Assembly: GCA_021498095.1 (NCBI GenBank)
Contig: JAIZWK010000001.1
Span: 802,448 to 866,447, forward strand
DNA: 64,000 nt
From: Candidatus Harpocratesius repetitus
GTDB taxonomy: Archaea; Asgardarchaeota; Lokiarchaeia; Sigyniarchaeales; Promethearchaeaceae
Direction: 5' to 3'
This document shows positions 21,830-30,366 of the stretch, one piece after another. Each line of letters begins with the position of its first letter. The first letter of the stretch is position 1. Position numbers and translations under genes: made by a program. Below the pieces are notes generated by a model. It was not told the DNA's origin. It saw nothing but the letters and a program-made list of their open reading frames with translations, and ran no database searches.

Positions 21830-22007
21830 TTACTGTATTTCTCTCTATAAATCGCTGAAATCTACAAAAATTGCCTAATAACCAATCAATTGTACTACAG
21901 TAGAAGCAAAATTTTTTTTGTTATGTGATCTTTCCTATCTTGTTTCCTCTTTTTGAGGGAAGATTTTATAACACTTTTTAGAAGAGAAAATCTCTTTTTT
22001 TTGCAAA

Positions 22008-22090
22008 GCGGCGGTAATCAAGTGGTTAAGATGCTGGACTGCTAATCCAGTGCCTTTACAGGCGCGAGGGTTCAAATCCCTCCCGCCGCG
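22008..22090 (+). tRNA. tRNA-Ser(GCU)
   Basis: 83-nt tRNA. The acceptor GCGGCGG/CCGCCGC is a perfect 7-bp stem with discriminator G. The anticodon stem CTGGA/TCCAG holds loop CTGCTAA with anticodon GCT at 22041-22043. A long variable arm (TGCCTTTACAGGCGC region) and T stem GAGGG/CCCTC with TTCAAAT loop follow. The class II variable arm and the anticodon agree on serine (AGC/AGU). No intron and no encoded CCA. Confidence 0.97.
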
Positions 22091-22419
22091 TTTACTCTAA
22101 ATAATAATTCTTGATGACTTTATCTCTGATAATGATATTTTTAATTATTTCTAAGTACTAATTATTGAATTTTTATCTCTCAAATTAAGAGATCAAATAA
22201 CAAAGATAAAGTCCGTCAGAAGTCATTTTTTTACGATTTAACTTTTCGGCATCTTTTAATGAAAGTATTCATATTGAACATTGGAATCGTAATCTGTTGA
22301 ATTCTGATGTGAATCTTGGATTCATACAGTGAAATAATACGCTTGAATACCTTGGGAGAAAAATATTGATATTTTTATATCTCAAGGAAAAGAAAATCAA
22401 ACGAAATGGAGAGATATAC
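22091..22419. other. intergenic leader upstream of the lysine island
   Basis: About 330 bp between tRNA-Ser and the aminotransferase gene with no gene seen. An inverted repeat ATCTCT-7-AGAGAT at 22175-22193 is a possible operator. The Shine-Dalgarno GGAGA lies just before ATG 22420. Confidence 0.35.
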
Positions 22420-23661
22420 ATGGTACAACCTTTAAAACTAGATAAATCGAATGCACTCTATAAGGAAGCTCTTGGATTAATTCCTGGTGCGATATTAGGA
22501 ATTAGAAGACCATATAATTTTGTTGAAGGAGAATATCCAATATTTTTTGAACGTGCTAAAGGCGTAAAAGTCTATGACGTTGATGGAAATGAATATATTG
22601 ATTATCTATGTGCCTATGGACCTATAATAATTGGACATAGGGAAAATGAAATTGATGAAGCAGTTATCACTCAAATTCAAGAAAATGGATTTTGTATGTC
22701 TTTGACTCAACCCGTTCAAAATAAACTAGCAAAGAAATTACAAACGCTAATTCCCTCTTGTGAAAAATGCGTTTTTGTTAAAACAGGTTCTGATGCTACA
22801 ACTACTGCTATTCGTATTGCTCGTGGATATACAAACCGAACTAAAATTCTACGATGTGGCTATCATGGATGGCATGATTGGTGTGTTGAAGTTAAAGGTG
22901 GAATTCCGGAGAAATTATATGAAGATGTTTTTGAATTTGAATATAATAATTTAGAACAGTTAGAAAACTTAATGAAAATTCATGGATCGGAAGTAGCCGC
23001 TATAATAATTACTCCTGTGGGTCATCCTTTAGGACATAAAGTCCAAATGCCACAATCTGGATATTTAGAAGCGGTGAAGAAATTAGCCCATGAATATGGT
23101 GCAGTTTTGGTATTTGATGAAATTCGCAGTGGATTTCGGGTAAATCTAGGAGGTGCGCAGAAAGAATTTGGAGTGACTCCCGATTTAGCAGTCTTTGGAA
23201 AAGCTATTGCAAACGGTTATGCGATTTCTGTGGTTGTAGGAAAAGCAGAAATTATGGATGTGTTAGAACACGACGTCTTTTTAAGTTCAACATTCTTTCC
23301 AAATAGTCTCGCTCAAGTAGCTGCCCTAAAAACTATTGAAATAATGGAGAGAGATGATGTTTTGGGCGTGATCCGGCGCAAAGGGACTGATTTTGGAAAA
23401 GGTATACAGGATATTATTGAAGATGTTGGTGTTCCATGTGAATTTTCAGGTGGTCCATGGATGCCTTTTATTACATTTAAACATGACCCCGAGAAAAAAT
23501 ATAAAACGCTACGTCCTGCCTTCTATACGAGTTTGATTCGCAGGAAAGTATTCTTGCAGCCGTATCACCATGGATATATTGCTTTCCGCCATTCTGAAGA
23601 AGATCTCGCCTATACTCTGGAAGCAATTAGAGAAAGTTTGAAAGAAATAAAGAATCTCTAA
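22420..23661 (+). CDS. kat: class III aminotransferase, probable 3-aminobutyryl-CoA aminotransferase
   Basis: 413-residue PLP enzyme of the glutamate-1-semialdehyde aminomutase/class III aminotransferase fold. Motifs: KTGSDATTTAIRIAR, YHGWHDW, FDEIRSGFR with the PLP Asp, and FGKAIANG with Schiff-base K261. It sits 57 bp upstream of kce on the same strand. Kat, an acyl-CoA beta-transaminase of this fold, is known from the lysine pathway of Candidatus Cloacamonas, where it converts 3-aminobutyryl-CoA to acetoacetyl-CoA in place of the ammonia lyase Kal. Context supports that role here; a GSAM-like mutase is the main alternative. ATG 22420 has a GGAGA. Confidence 0.68.
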   Translation: MVQPLKLDKSNALYKEALGLIPGAILGIRRPYNFVEGEYPIFFERAKGVKVYDVDGNEYIDYLCAYGPIIIGHRENEIDEAVITQIQENGFCMSLTQPVQNKLAKKLQTLIPSCEKCVFVKTGSDATTTAIRIARGYTNRTKILRCGYHGWHDWCVEVKGGIPEKLYEDVFEFEYNNLEQLENLMKIHGSEVAAIIITPVGHPLGHKVQMPQSGYLEAVKKLAHEYGAVLVFDEIRSGFRVNLGGAQKEFGVTPDLAVFGKAIANGYAISVVVGKAEIMDVLEHDVFLSSTFFPNSLAQVAALKTIEIMERDDVLGVIRRKGTDFGKGIQDIIEDVGVPCEFSGGPWMPFITFKHDPEKKYKTLRPAFYTSLIRRKVFLQPYHHGYIAFRHSEEDLAYTLEAIRESLKEIKNL

Positions 23662-23718
23662 TAATTAATGCAATTGGGTAAAAATACAACTTGATAAAAA
23701 TACAATAGTGAGAAAAAA

Positions 23719-24543
23719 ATGATGGAAAAAGTAATAATAACTGCTGCAATATGTGGGGCTGAAGTGTCTAAAGAGCATAACCCTGCAGTTCCTTATACTA
23801 TTGAAGAAATTGGAAGAGAAGCGGAAAGTGCATATAAAGCAGGGGCCAGTATTATTCATTTACATGTTCGAAATGATGATGGCACACCGACACAAGATAA
23901 GGATCGGTTTGCAGCTGCCATCGCTGAGATAAAAAAGCGCTGTCCGGATGTAATTATTCAACCTTCGACTGGAGGTGCAGTAGGAATGACTGATTCCGAA
24001 CGATTGCAACCCACAGAATTAAATCCTGAAATGGCAACTTTAGATTGCGGAACTTGCAATTTCGGAGGCGATGATATTTTTGTTAATACTGAAAACATGA
24101 TTAAGAATTTTGCAACCAGAATGAAAGAGCGCGGTATTAAACCTGAGTGCGAAGTGTTTGATAAAGGAATGATCGACATGGCACTTAGATTACATCGAAA
24201 GGGCTTTATTCCTGGACCATTACATTTCAATATGGTAATGGGTGTTAATGGGGGAATTAGTGGAACACCTAGAGATCTGTTGTTTATGGTGGAAAGTATT
24301 CCATCTGATGCAACTTTTACTGTGTGTGGCATTGGTAGGGCGGAATTTCCTATGATAACTATGTCTCTATTGTTAGGGGGTCATGTAAGAGTTGGATTTG
24401 AAGATAATATTTATCTTGCAAAAGGAGTACTAGCAAAATCAAACGGCGAATTAGTGGCAAAAGCTGTGAGAATTGCGCGAGAATTAGGTCGAGAGATTGC
24501 TACACCTGATGAAGCACGAAATATTCTGGGATTGAAACGATAG
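23719..24543 (+). CDS. kce: 3-keto-5-aminohexanoate cleavage enzyme (BKACE/DUF849)
   Basis: 274-residue TIM-barrel metalloenzyme. The Zn-binding HLHVR motif gives H47 and H49, and later landmarks STGG, CNFGGDDIFVN, HFNMVMGV and VGFEDN (metal-ligand Glu) follow the BKACE family. Kce condenses 5-amino-3-oxohexanoate with acetyl-CoA and releases acetoacetate plus 3-aminobutyryl-CoA. BKACE members use varied beta-keto acids, but location between kat and kdd/kam genes makes the lysine substrate likely. A T-rich tract follows the stop. Confidence 0.9.
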   Translation: MMEKVIITAAICGAEVSKEHNPAVPYTIEEIGREAESAYKAGASIIHLHVRNDDGTPTQDKDRFAAAIAEIKKRCPDVIIQPSTGGAVGMTDSERLQPTELNPEMATLDCGTCNFGGDDIFVNTENMIKNFATRMKERGIKPECEVFDKGMIDMALRLHRKGFIPGPLHFNMVMGVNGGISGTPRDLLFMVESIPSDATFTVCGIGRAEFPMITMSLLLGGHVRVGFEDNIYLAKGVLAKSNGELVAKAVRIARELGREIATPDEARNILGLKR

Positions 24544-24572
24544 AATTTGAACTAATCCAAAGAATATAGGTG

Positions 24573-24590
24573 TTTTTTTTTCTTATTTTA
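24573..24590 (+). terminator. T-rich putative terminator after kce
   Basis: A run of nine T residues at 24573-24581 followed by CTTATTTTA lies 30 bp after the kce stop, in the gap between convergent kce and the Lrp gene. Archaeal RNA polymerase commonly terminates in such T tracts. Confidence 0.4.
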
Positions 24591-24623
24591 TATTTTTACC
24601 ATTATTTCATTACAATCTTATTA

Positions 24624-25094
24624 TTACAAGCGACGAAGACAATCCTCCTTAAGAATACTGTTGATTACTAACATATCAATGTCTTCAATCAGATGCGAAT
24701 TTAGTAATTCCTGATAAACTTTATTCATAAATGTGTGTTGGTTGGGTGTGTGAGCGAAAATCACAAAATTTTTGGAACCCAATGTTGCATAAACTGCCCA
24801 AACTTCCGGAATTGATTCAAGCAATGAAGAAACTTCAACAATATAATTTGGATGAATTTTTGCTTTTAATAAAAGACAAATATTAAATTCTTCTTGAACA
24901 CCTGTAAGATTAACGTGTGCGTGATATCCTTGGATAATTCCTTCTTGCTCAAGCCGTTTAATGCGATAATTAATTGTAGATAAAGAAACTTTTACAATTT
25001 CTGCCAATTTACTTCGCGGGATTTGACAATTTTTTTGTAATTCCTTTAATAATATTTTATCAATATCGTCAAGAAAACTTCTTCGTTCATTCAT
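24624..25094 (-). CDS. Lrp/AsnC family transcriptional regulator
   Basis: 156 residues with a complete N-terminal winged HTH (DDIDKILLKELQKN...IPRSKLAEIVKVSLSTINYRIKRLEQEGII) and a C-terminal RAM ligand domain (NICLLLKAKI...VWAVYATLGSKNFVIFA). Lrp regulators sense amino acids. Placement inside the lysine catabolic island, in a tail-to-head pair with the PepD-like gene (7 bp apart), suggests it controls the island in response to lysine or an intermediate; that is inference. Start ATG 25094. Confidence 0.88.
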   Translation of the reverse strand: MNERRSFLDDIDKILLKELQKNCQIPRSKLAEIVKVSLSTINYRIKRLEQEGIIQGYHAHVNLTGVQEEFNICLLLKAKIHPNYIVEVSSLLESIPEVWAVYATLGSKNFVIFAHTPNQHTFMNKVYQELLNSHLIEDIDMLVINSILKEDCLRRL

Positions 25095-25101
25095 AATACT
25101 T

Positions 25102-26610
25102 TCACTCCGCCAGATCTTTCAACGTAAATAATAAGGATTTCATGACATCATATAAAATTTGAACATCATGAACTTGAACTTTATAATTTGAGGGATATAC
25201 TCCAATTTCTGTAGGACCAATAGATAATGCCTGCATATGTGGGAATTTTTGAGCAATTACGCCTGGTTCTAAGACCCAATAACTTCGATTCACCCGAACA
25301 GGATGATTAAGCCGGTCTTCATAAATGTGTTTTACAAAATGCAAGAATGTTCCAGGAGGAGAGGGTTCCCATACTGGAAAATTATAATCATTTATCACAT
25401 TCCATCCAAAATATCGGGCACAAGATAATGTACGATTAAAAGCTTGCAATTCTGATTGGTTATCCCCTCGAGATTTGCATGATAATTCTACCTTATTATC
25501 TAAAAAGCGAATTCTAGCAAAATTATTCGATATTTTACCAGCTTCGTTTTCTACAGCTGTTTTTTGTATTAATCCTTGAGGTATCCATGCAGCTAAACTT
25601 AATATTTCAGCAGACTGAGTTGCATCTAAAACATGAAATGATTTACTTTCTTCAACAATAATTTGAAGATCTGGCTCCAAACTTTGACCATATTCACTAA
25701 ATCGCTTAAATTTTCTTATTATTCTCCGAATTTCATCATGCAGAATTTCTATTGCATTCGGTGCATCTGTACTCAAAAGAGCAAACCAAACATCACTTGA
25801 TTGTGGAATAAAGCGGTATGATTCTCCCCCTTTCCAATTTCCAATATAGACAGAATATTCTGAATTAATACTAATCAAGCAACGTGCAATAATTTTTAGA
25901 GCATTTGCTCTGAAAAAATGGATCTCTGAACCAAGTTCTCCTCCTTGTAGTCCTGAAACCTGAATATGGTAGAAATTTAATGAACCAAATAAACTTGGGG
26001 CTGAGTGCTTGATTGATTTCCAGAATACAAATTCAGAACAACCTGCTGCTCCATTAATAATTGAGGCGATATCTACTGCATCAAAATTTAACAGAAAATG
26101 ACTTTGAATATTAAAAAATGTCGGATCAAGATTTATTGCTCCGATAAATTGACCATTCTTTTTTACAGTGAATAATGCTTCAATTGGTCCATGTTGTAAA
26201 TTACCAGATTTATCTGTCAAAACTGTCAAAATCAAACCCACACCAACCACTGAATCATCAAGAAGTGGTGTTCCGATGATCTCAAACCATGTTCCAGGTG
26301 GATCTAAATGAATTGTTGAAGTTAACATTTCTTGGGTAGAATTCGAAGGTGTGGTTGCTAAATCATAGTGAGCTTGAAGCAAAATAGGTGGATATCGCTC
26401 AAAACCTGGAGTTGCCGGTTTCGTAATAAAAATATTTCCAAAGGAGTCTTCTGAAATTTGTAAATTAAGATGATATTTTTGGTTTTTTTTGACGATCCAA
26501 CGTTTTATACGTTGATGAATAGGTATTACAGGCCGATTCTTTTGATGTCTTCCATAAATTTCTTCGAAAATTGCCCAGACGCTTGAAGGGGTCAGATCTT
26601 GATATTTCAT
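25102..26610 (-). CDS. PepD/M20C-like protein with catalytic residues lost
   Basis: 502 residues aligning by eye along the Xaa-His dipeptidase PepD family: the N-terminal VWAIFEEI, KPATPGFE, LLQAHYD (H81, D83), GTPLLDD (D119), HGPIEALFTV, LNFD (D177) and SIGPT near 463-467. However, the catalytic Glu-Glu is replaced by K150-K151, the His of GGHSG by E225 (GGELG), and the C-terminal metal His by Y472. Several metal and catalytic positions are thus missing, so a standard dipeptidase activity is unlikely, yet the frame is intact. Adjacent to the Lrp gene and divergent from kdd; a binding or sensory role is possible. Confidence 0.75.
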   Translation of the reverse strand: MKYQDLTPSSVWAIFEEIYGRHQKNRPVIPIHQRIKRWIVKKNQKYHLNLQISEDSFGNIFITKPATPGFERYPPILLQAHYDLATTPSNSTQEMLTSTIHLDPPGTWFEIIGTPLLDDSVVGVGLILTVLTDKSGNLQHGPIEALFTVKKNGQFIGAINLDPTFFNIQSHFLLNFDAVDIASIINGAAGCSEFVFWKSIKHSAPSLFGSLNFYHIQVSGLQGGELGSEIHFFRANALKIIARCLISINSEYSVYIGNWKGGESYRFIPQSSDVWFALLSTDAPNAIEILHDEIRRIIRKFKRFSEYGQSLEPDLQIIVEESKSFHVLDATQSAEILSLAAWIPQGLIQKTAVENEAGKISNNFARIRFLDNKVELSCKSRGDNQSELQAFNRTLSCARYFGWNVINDYNFPVWEPSPPGTFLHFVKHIYEDRLNHPVRVNRSYWVLEPGVIAQKFPHMQALSIGPTEIGVYPSNYKVQVHDVQILYDVMKSLLFTLKDLAE

Positions 26611-26748
26611 TTATAATTAATTTAAAGTTAAAACTATTTAATTAGCTTTCTCTTATTCGAAATTATCACTAATGCTTTTTATATGTAATTGCATGAAATG
26701 GTATGTGAAGAAATGGATACTTTTTAAGTTAGTCTCGTTAATAAACTT

Positions 26749-26769
26749 GAACTTATATAAGTATAGTTC
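26749..26769 (+). promoter_or_regulatory. TATA box overlapped by inverted repeat upstream of kdd
   Basis: The sequence GAACT-11-AGTTC (26749-26769) is an inverted repeat whose spacer includes the TATA-like TTATATAAG. Start of transcription would fall roughly 25 nt downstream, ahead of kdd ATG 26836. An operator over the TATA box would be a natural site for repression, for example by the nearby Lrp protein. Inference only. Confidence 0.4.
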
Positions 26770-26835
26770 AGATAATCTCTTTTAACCTAATATTGTTGTT
26801 TCATGATTTACCTTACAAAACTTAGGTGTATAAAA

Positions 26836-27879
26836 ATGGAAAAACCAGGAAACAAATTTGGAATCCACCGGGTTATTTCCCCGGTAGGTAGTTTACCTCA
26901 AAATTGCGACAAACTCGATAATAACATGGATATTTTATACGACAATGAAATTTTGATTGATGTTCAATCATTGAATATTGATTCAGCTTCCTTTCATCAA
27001 ATTAAAGAATCTTGTAATGCAGACGAAGAAAAAATGAAAGCTCGAATGATGGAGATCGTAGCAACACAAGGAAAACATCGTAATCCAGTCACTGGTTCTG
27101 GCGGAATGCTGTTGGGTACCGTAGAGCGAATTGGTTCAAAATTACAAGGTAAAATTGATTTAAATGTTGGTGATAAGATTGCTACATTAGTTTCACTTTC
27201 ATTAACTCCATTACGAATTGATGAGATCTTAAAGATCAATATGGATATTGATAGAGTAGATATCAAAGGAAAGGCCATCTTGTTTGAAAGTGGAATTTAC
27301 GCTAAAATTCCAGATGATTTTAGTGAAGCTGTCGCTTTAGCTGCACTTGATGTCGCAGGAGCTCCTGCACAAACCGCCAAGTTAGTAAAACCAGGACAGA
27401 AAGTCTTGATCCTTGGTGCTACAGGTAAATCGGGAATGTTATGTGCTTATGAAGCGAGAAAACGTGTTGGACCTACCGGTCTTATACTTGGAAATGCACG
27501 CAATGAGAACCGTGCTGAATATTTAATGAAATTTGGTTTTTGCCATAAAGCGGTAATTGCAAATGCACAAAATCCTGCTGAAATCTATGAGAAAACGATG
27601 GAAGCTACTGGAGGAGAAGAAGTAGATCTTGTAATCAATTGCTTAAACGTTCCAGATGCCGAAATGTCTTGTATTTTACCTTGTAAAGATGGGGGAACTG
27701 TTTATTTCTTTTCAATGGCCACCAGCTTTACAAAAGCAGCTTTAGGTGCAGAGGGTGTTGGTAAAGACGTAAGCATGATTATCGGAAATGGATATACCAA
27801 AGATCATGCAGAAATAACATTAGAACTCTTGCGTGAAAGTTCTGCATTACGAAAATTATTCGAAGATAAATATACTTAA
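26836..27879 (+). CDS. kdd: L-erythro-3,5-diaminohexanoate dehydrogenase
   Basis: 347 residues. The opening KFGIHRVISPVGSLPQ and the GGMLLGTVERIG and GDKIATLVSLSLTPL segments are characteristic of Kdd. A Rossmann NAD(P) loop VLILGATGKSGM follows in the middle. Kdd oxidatively deaminates 3,5-diaminohexanoate to 5-amino-3-oxohexanoate, the Kce substrate. ATG 26836 has AGGTG at a suitable distance; the ATG at 26803 is less likely. A palindrome plus T tract follows, so kdd may end as a separate transcript before kamA. Confidence 0.93.
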   Translation: MEKPGNKFGIHRVISPVGSLPQNCDKLDNNMDILYDNEILIDVQSLNIDSASFHQIKESCNADEEKMKARMMEIVATQGKHRNPVTGSGGMLLGTVERIGSKLQGKIDLNVGDKIATLVSLSLTPLRIDEILKINMDIDRVDIKGKAILFESGIYAKIPDDFSEAVALAALDVAGAPAQTAKLVKPGQKVLILGATGKSGMLCAYEARKRVGPTGLILGNARNENRAEYLMKFGFCHKAVIANAQNPAEIYEKTMEATGGEEVDLVINCLNVPDAEMSCILPCKDGGTVYFFSMATSFTKAALGAEGVGKDVSMIIGNGYTKDHAEITLELLRESSALRKLFEDKYT

Positions 27880-27924
27880 GTTATAGAAGACACAATTTTG
27901 TGCCAAATAGGTAAAGTCCTTGTA

Positions 27925-27952
27925 GATTTTTATAAAAATCTTTTTTTTTTTT
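27925..27952 (+). terminator. palindrome plus T-run after kdd
   Basis: A perfect 16-bp palindrome GATTTTTATAAAAATC (27925-27940) is followed directly by twelve T residues. It resembles an intrinsic terminator, though the stem is A/T-rich and weak, so the T-run alone may act. Confidence 0.5.
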
Positions 27953-27965
27953 ATATTATATTTTA
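27951..27965 (+). promoter_or_regulatory. TATA-like element upstream of kamA
   Basis: TTATATTATATTTTA lies 26-40 bp before the kamA ATG at 27991, directly after the kdd T-run. It would give a very short leader and make kamA-B-C-D-E a separate operon. Positional inference. Confidence 0.35.
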
Positions 27966-27990
27966 ATTCCTTATTTCAAGGGTGTTTTTC

Positions 27991-29271
27991 ATGCGGGTAA
28001 ACAGACGAAAAGAATTATTTGGAGACGTTCCTGATTCTGATTGGAACGATTGGCGGTGGCAAGTTGGTAATCGAATTGAAACCGTCGATGATTTAAAGAA
28101 ATATTTACCTCTAACTGAAGAGGAAGAAGCCAGCGCACGCCAATGTGTAGCAAAATTTCGTATGGCGATTACACCATATTATCTTAGCCTAATCGATCCT
28201 AATGATCCACATGATCCAATTCGTCGTCAAGCGGTTCCAACTGCTGGCGAATTAATACAATGTAAAAATGATATTGTGGATCCATTACATGAAGATGAAG
28301 ATTCTCCTGTACCAGGATTAACACATCGATATCCTGATCGTGTCTTATTTTTGATTACAGATATGTGCAGTATGTATTGTCGTCATTGTACTAGACGTCG
28401 ATTTGCAGGTTTTCACGATAAACAACCTTCTCAAGATCAAATTGATAAAGCTATTGAATATATTCGAAATACCCCACAAATACGTGATGTTCTTCTTTCT
28501 GGTGGAGATGCATTACTTGTATCTGATAAACGATTAGAATATATTATTTCACAGTTGAGAGCAATTGAACATGTTGAGATTATCCGTATTGGATCACGAA
28601 CACCTGTAGTCATGCCACAACGAATTACTCCTGAATTGGTTTCTATGATACAGAAATATCATCCCATTTGGTTAAACACTCATTTTAATCATCCACATGA
28701 AATTACTGAAGAATCAAAACGCGCGTGTGAAAGATTGGCAAATGCCGGAGTTCCATTAGGGAATCAATCTGTCTTATTAAAAGGTGTAAATGATAGTCTT
28801 TTTACCATGCGAAAATTAGTTCATGAACTTGTAAAAATTCGTGTAAGACCTTATTATTTGTATCAGTGTGATTTATCTATGGGTTTGGTTGATTTCCGAA
28901 CTACAATATCTAAAGGAATTGAAATAATTGAAGGATTACGTGGCCATACCAGTGGATTCTGTGTTCCTACATTTATTGTTGATGCCCCTGGTGGTGGTGG
29001 AAAAATTCCAGTTCAACCAAATTATGTAATATCACAAAATGATCACAAAGTAATTCTGCGAAATTATGAAGGAGTCATTTGTCGTTATGATGAGCCTGAA
29101 AATTATACACCTGGAATTATTCATGATGAATACGAAGATGAAGAAGGACAATTAACTGGGGTTATTAAACTCATTAAGAGCGAAAGTGAGCATGGTAAAA
29201 ATATTACTATTGAACCTGCTGTTTTAGAACGACACTTGCGGAATGAAGCCAGAAAGCAGTCGAAAAAATAA
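27991..29271 (+). CDS. kamA: lysine 2,3-aminomutase
   Basis: 426-residue radical SAM and PLP enzyme converting L-lysine to L-beta-lysine. The cluster-binding CSMYCRHC gives C126, C130 and C133. LSGGDALL, the SRTPVVMPQRI segment and DAPGGGGKIP with the PLP-binding Lys are also family hallmarks. Start ATG 27991 follows AAGGGTG; GTG 27982 is the longer option. First gene of the kamABCDE run. Lysine versus glutamate aminomutase cannot be fully separated by eye, but kamDE linkage supports lysine. Confidence 0.93.
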   Translation: MRVNRRKELFGDVPDSDWNDWRWQVGNRIETVDDLKKYLPLTEEEEASARQCVAKFRMAITPYYLSLIDPNDPHDPIRRQAVPTAGELIQCKNDIVDPLHEDEDSPVPGLTHRYPDRVLFLITDMCSMYCRHCTRRRFAGFHDKQPSQDQIDKAIEYIRNTPQIRDVLLSGGDALLVSDKRLEYIISQLRAIEHVEIIRIGSRTPVVMPQRITPELVSMIQKYHPIWLNTHFNHPHEITEESKRACERLANAGVPLGNQSVLLKGVNDSLFTMRKLVHELVKIRVRPYYLYQCDLSMGLVDFRTTISKGIEIIEGLRGHTSGFCVPTFIVDAPGGGGKIPVQPNYVISQNDHKVILRNYEGVICRYDEPENYTPGIIHDEYEDEEGQLTGVIKLIKSESEHGKNITIEPAVLERHLRNEARKQSKK

Positions 29272-29304
29272 CTTTTTTTGTTAAATATGAGAGTTGGTTA
29301 AAAA

Positions 29305-30348
29305 ATGCCGGCAATTTTTCCATCCAATCGAAATTCAGATATTCTTAATCAAATTTTGAAATATAGAACAATTTCAATTATCGGATTAGGGAAAAATGTC
29401 GGTAAAACAACCACTCTGAATTATATTATTGAATTACTTAGATCTACCCGACAATTTGCGTTGACTTCTATCGGAAGGGATGGAGAAAAATACGATGAAA
29501 TCTTCAATAATCCCAAACCACAAATTTTCGTACCAGCAGGGACAATACTTGCTATTGCCAGAAAATCTTTAGAAAACATGGATATTTCTCCAGAAATTCT
29601 AGCAACGACAGATATTTATACTCCTTTAGGTAAAATTGTAATTGTTAGGGCCTTAAGTGCCGGATATGTTGAATTAACAGGACCATCTTCAAGTCATGAG
29701 TTGGAAAAAGTTTTTGAATTATTTCGATTTTATGATGCGGAAATTATTCTTGTAGATGGCGCAATAAATCGGAAAAGTTTTGCTTCACCAACAATAACTA
29801 ATGCCACAATTTTGGCAACGGGTGCTTCACTTTCTCCTAATTTTATTGATATTATCAATGAAACAGAATTTGCATATGAAATATTAACAACTCCGTATTT
29901 TAAAGATGAAGCCATTCTCACATTAGTTTCGCAAATTAAAAAATTTGGTATAATTACTTATGAAAAAGAAGTAATTTCTTTTTCAGTATCGACATCTTTA
30001 GATTTGCAGTCATCTATTTTACAAAAAATTCCTTCTAACTCCCATTATATTGTTATTAAAGGTGTGTTTTCAAATATTTTACTTGAAAAATTGTTCTTAG
30101 TCCTTTCTCCACAAAAAAAAATCATAATTTTAGTTCCAGATAGCACCAAAATCTTTTTAGATCGAGAACATTTTAATCTATTGAAAAAAACTAGCTGGAC
30201 TTTACAAGTTCTGAAACCAATCAAGTTAATCTGTATTACTGTAAATCCATATTCCCCATTAGGTTATCACTTTGAAAGTACTCTACTTCAACAAGAACTC
30301 CGTCGACACATAAAAATTCCTATAATTGACGTTCTTAATGGGGATTAA
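29305..30348 (+). CDS. kamB: KamB-like P-loop protein of lysine aminomutase operon
   Basis: 347 residues. The N-terminal P-loop is GLGKNVGKTTT (about 28-38), followed by TSIGRDGE and a possible Walker B strand IILVDGAINR. It matches the KamB protein found between kamA and kamC in bacterial lysine fermentation clusters. KamB and KamC have no proven reaction; by linkage they are suspected to help reactivate or assemble the cobalamin-dependent 5,6-aminomutase. Spacings are 33 bp from kamA and 18 bp to kamC. Confidence 0.8.
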   Translation: MPAIFPSNRNSDILNQILKYRTISIIGLGKNVGKTTTLNYIIELLRSTRQFALTSIGRDGEKYDEIFNNPKPQIFVPAGTILAIARKSLENMDISPEILATTDIYTPLGKIVIVRALSAGYVELTGPSSSHELEKVFELFRFYDAEIILVDGAINRKSFASPTITNATILATGASLSPNFIDIINETEFAYEILTTPYFKDEAILTLVSQIKKFGIITYEKEVISFSVSTSLDLQSSILQKIPSNSHYIVIKGVFSNILLEKLFLVLSPQKKIIILVPDSTKIFLDREHFNLLKKTSWTLQVLKPIKLICITVNPYSPLGYHFESTLLQQELRRHIKIPIIDVLNGD

Positions 30349-30366
30349 ATAAAAGGTGTAAAAAAG

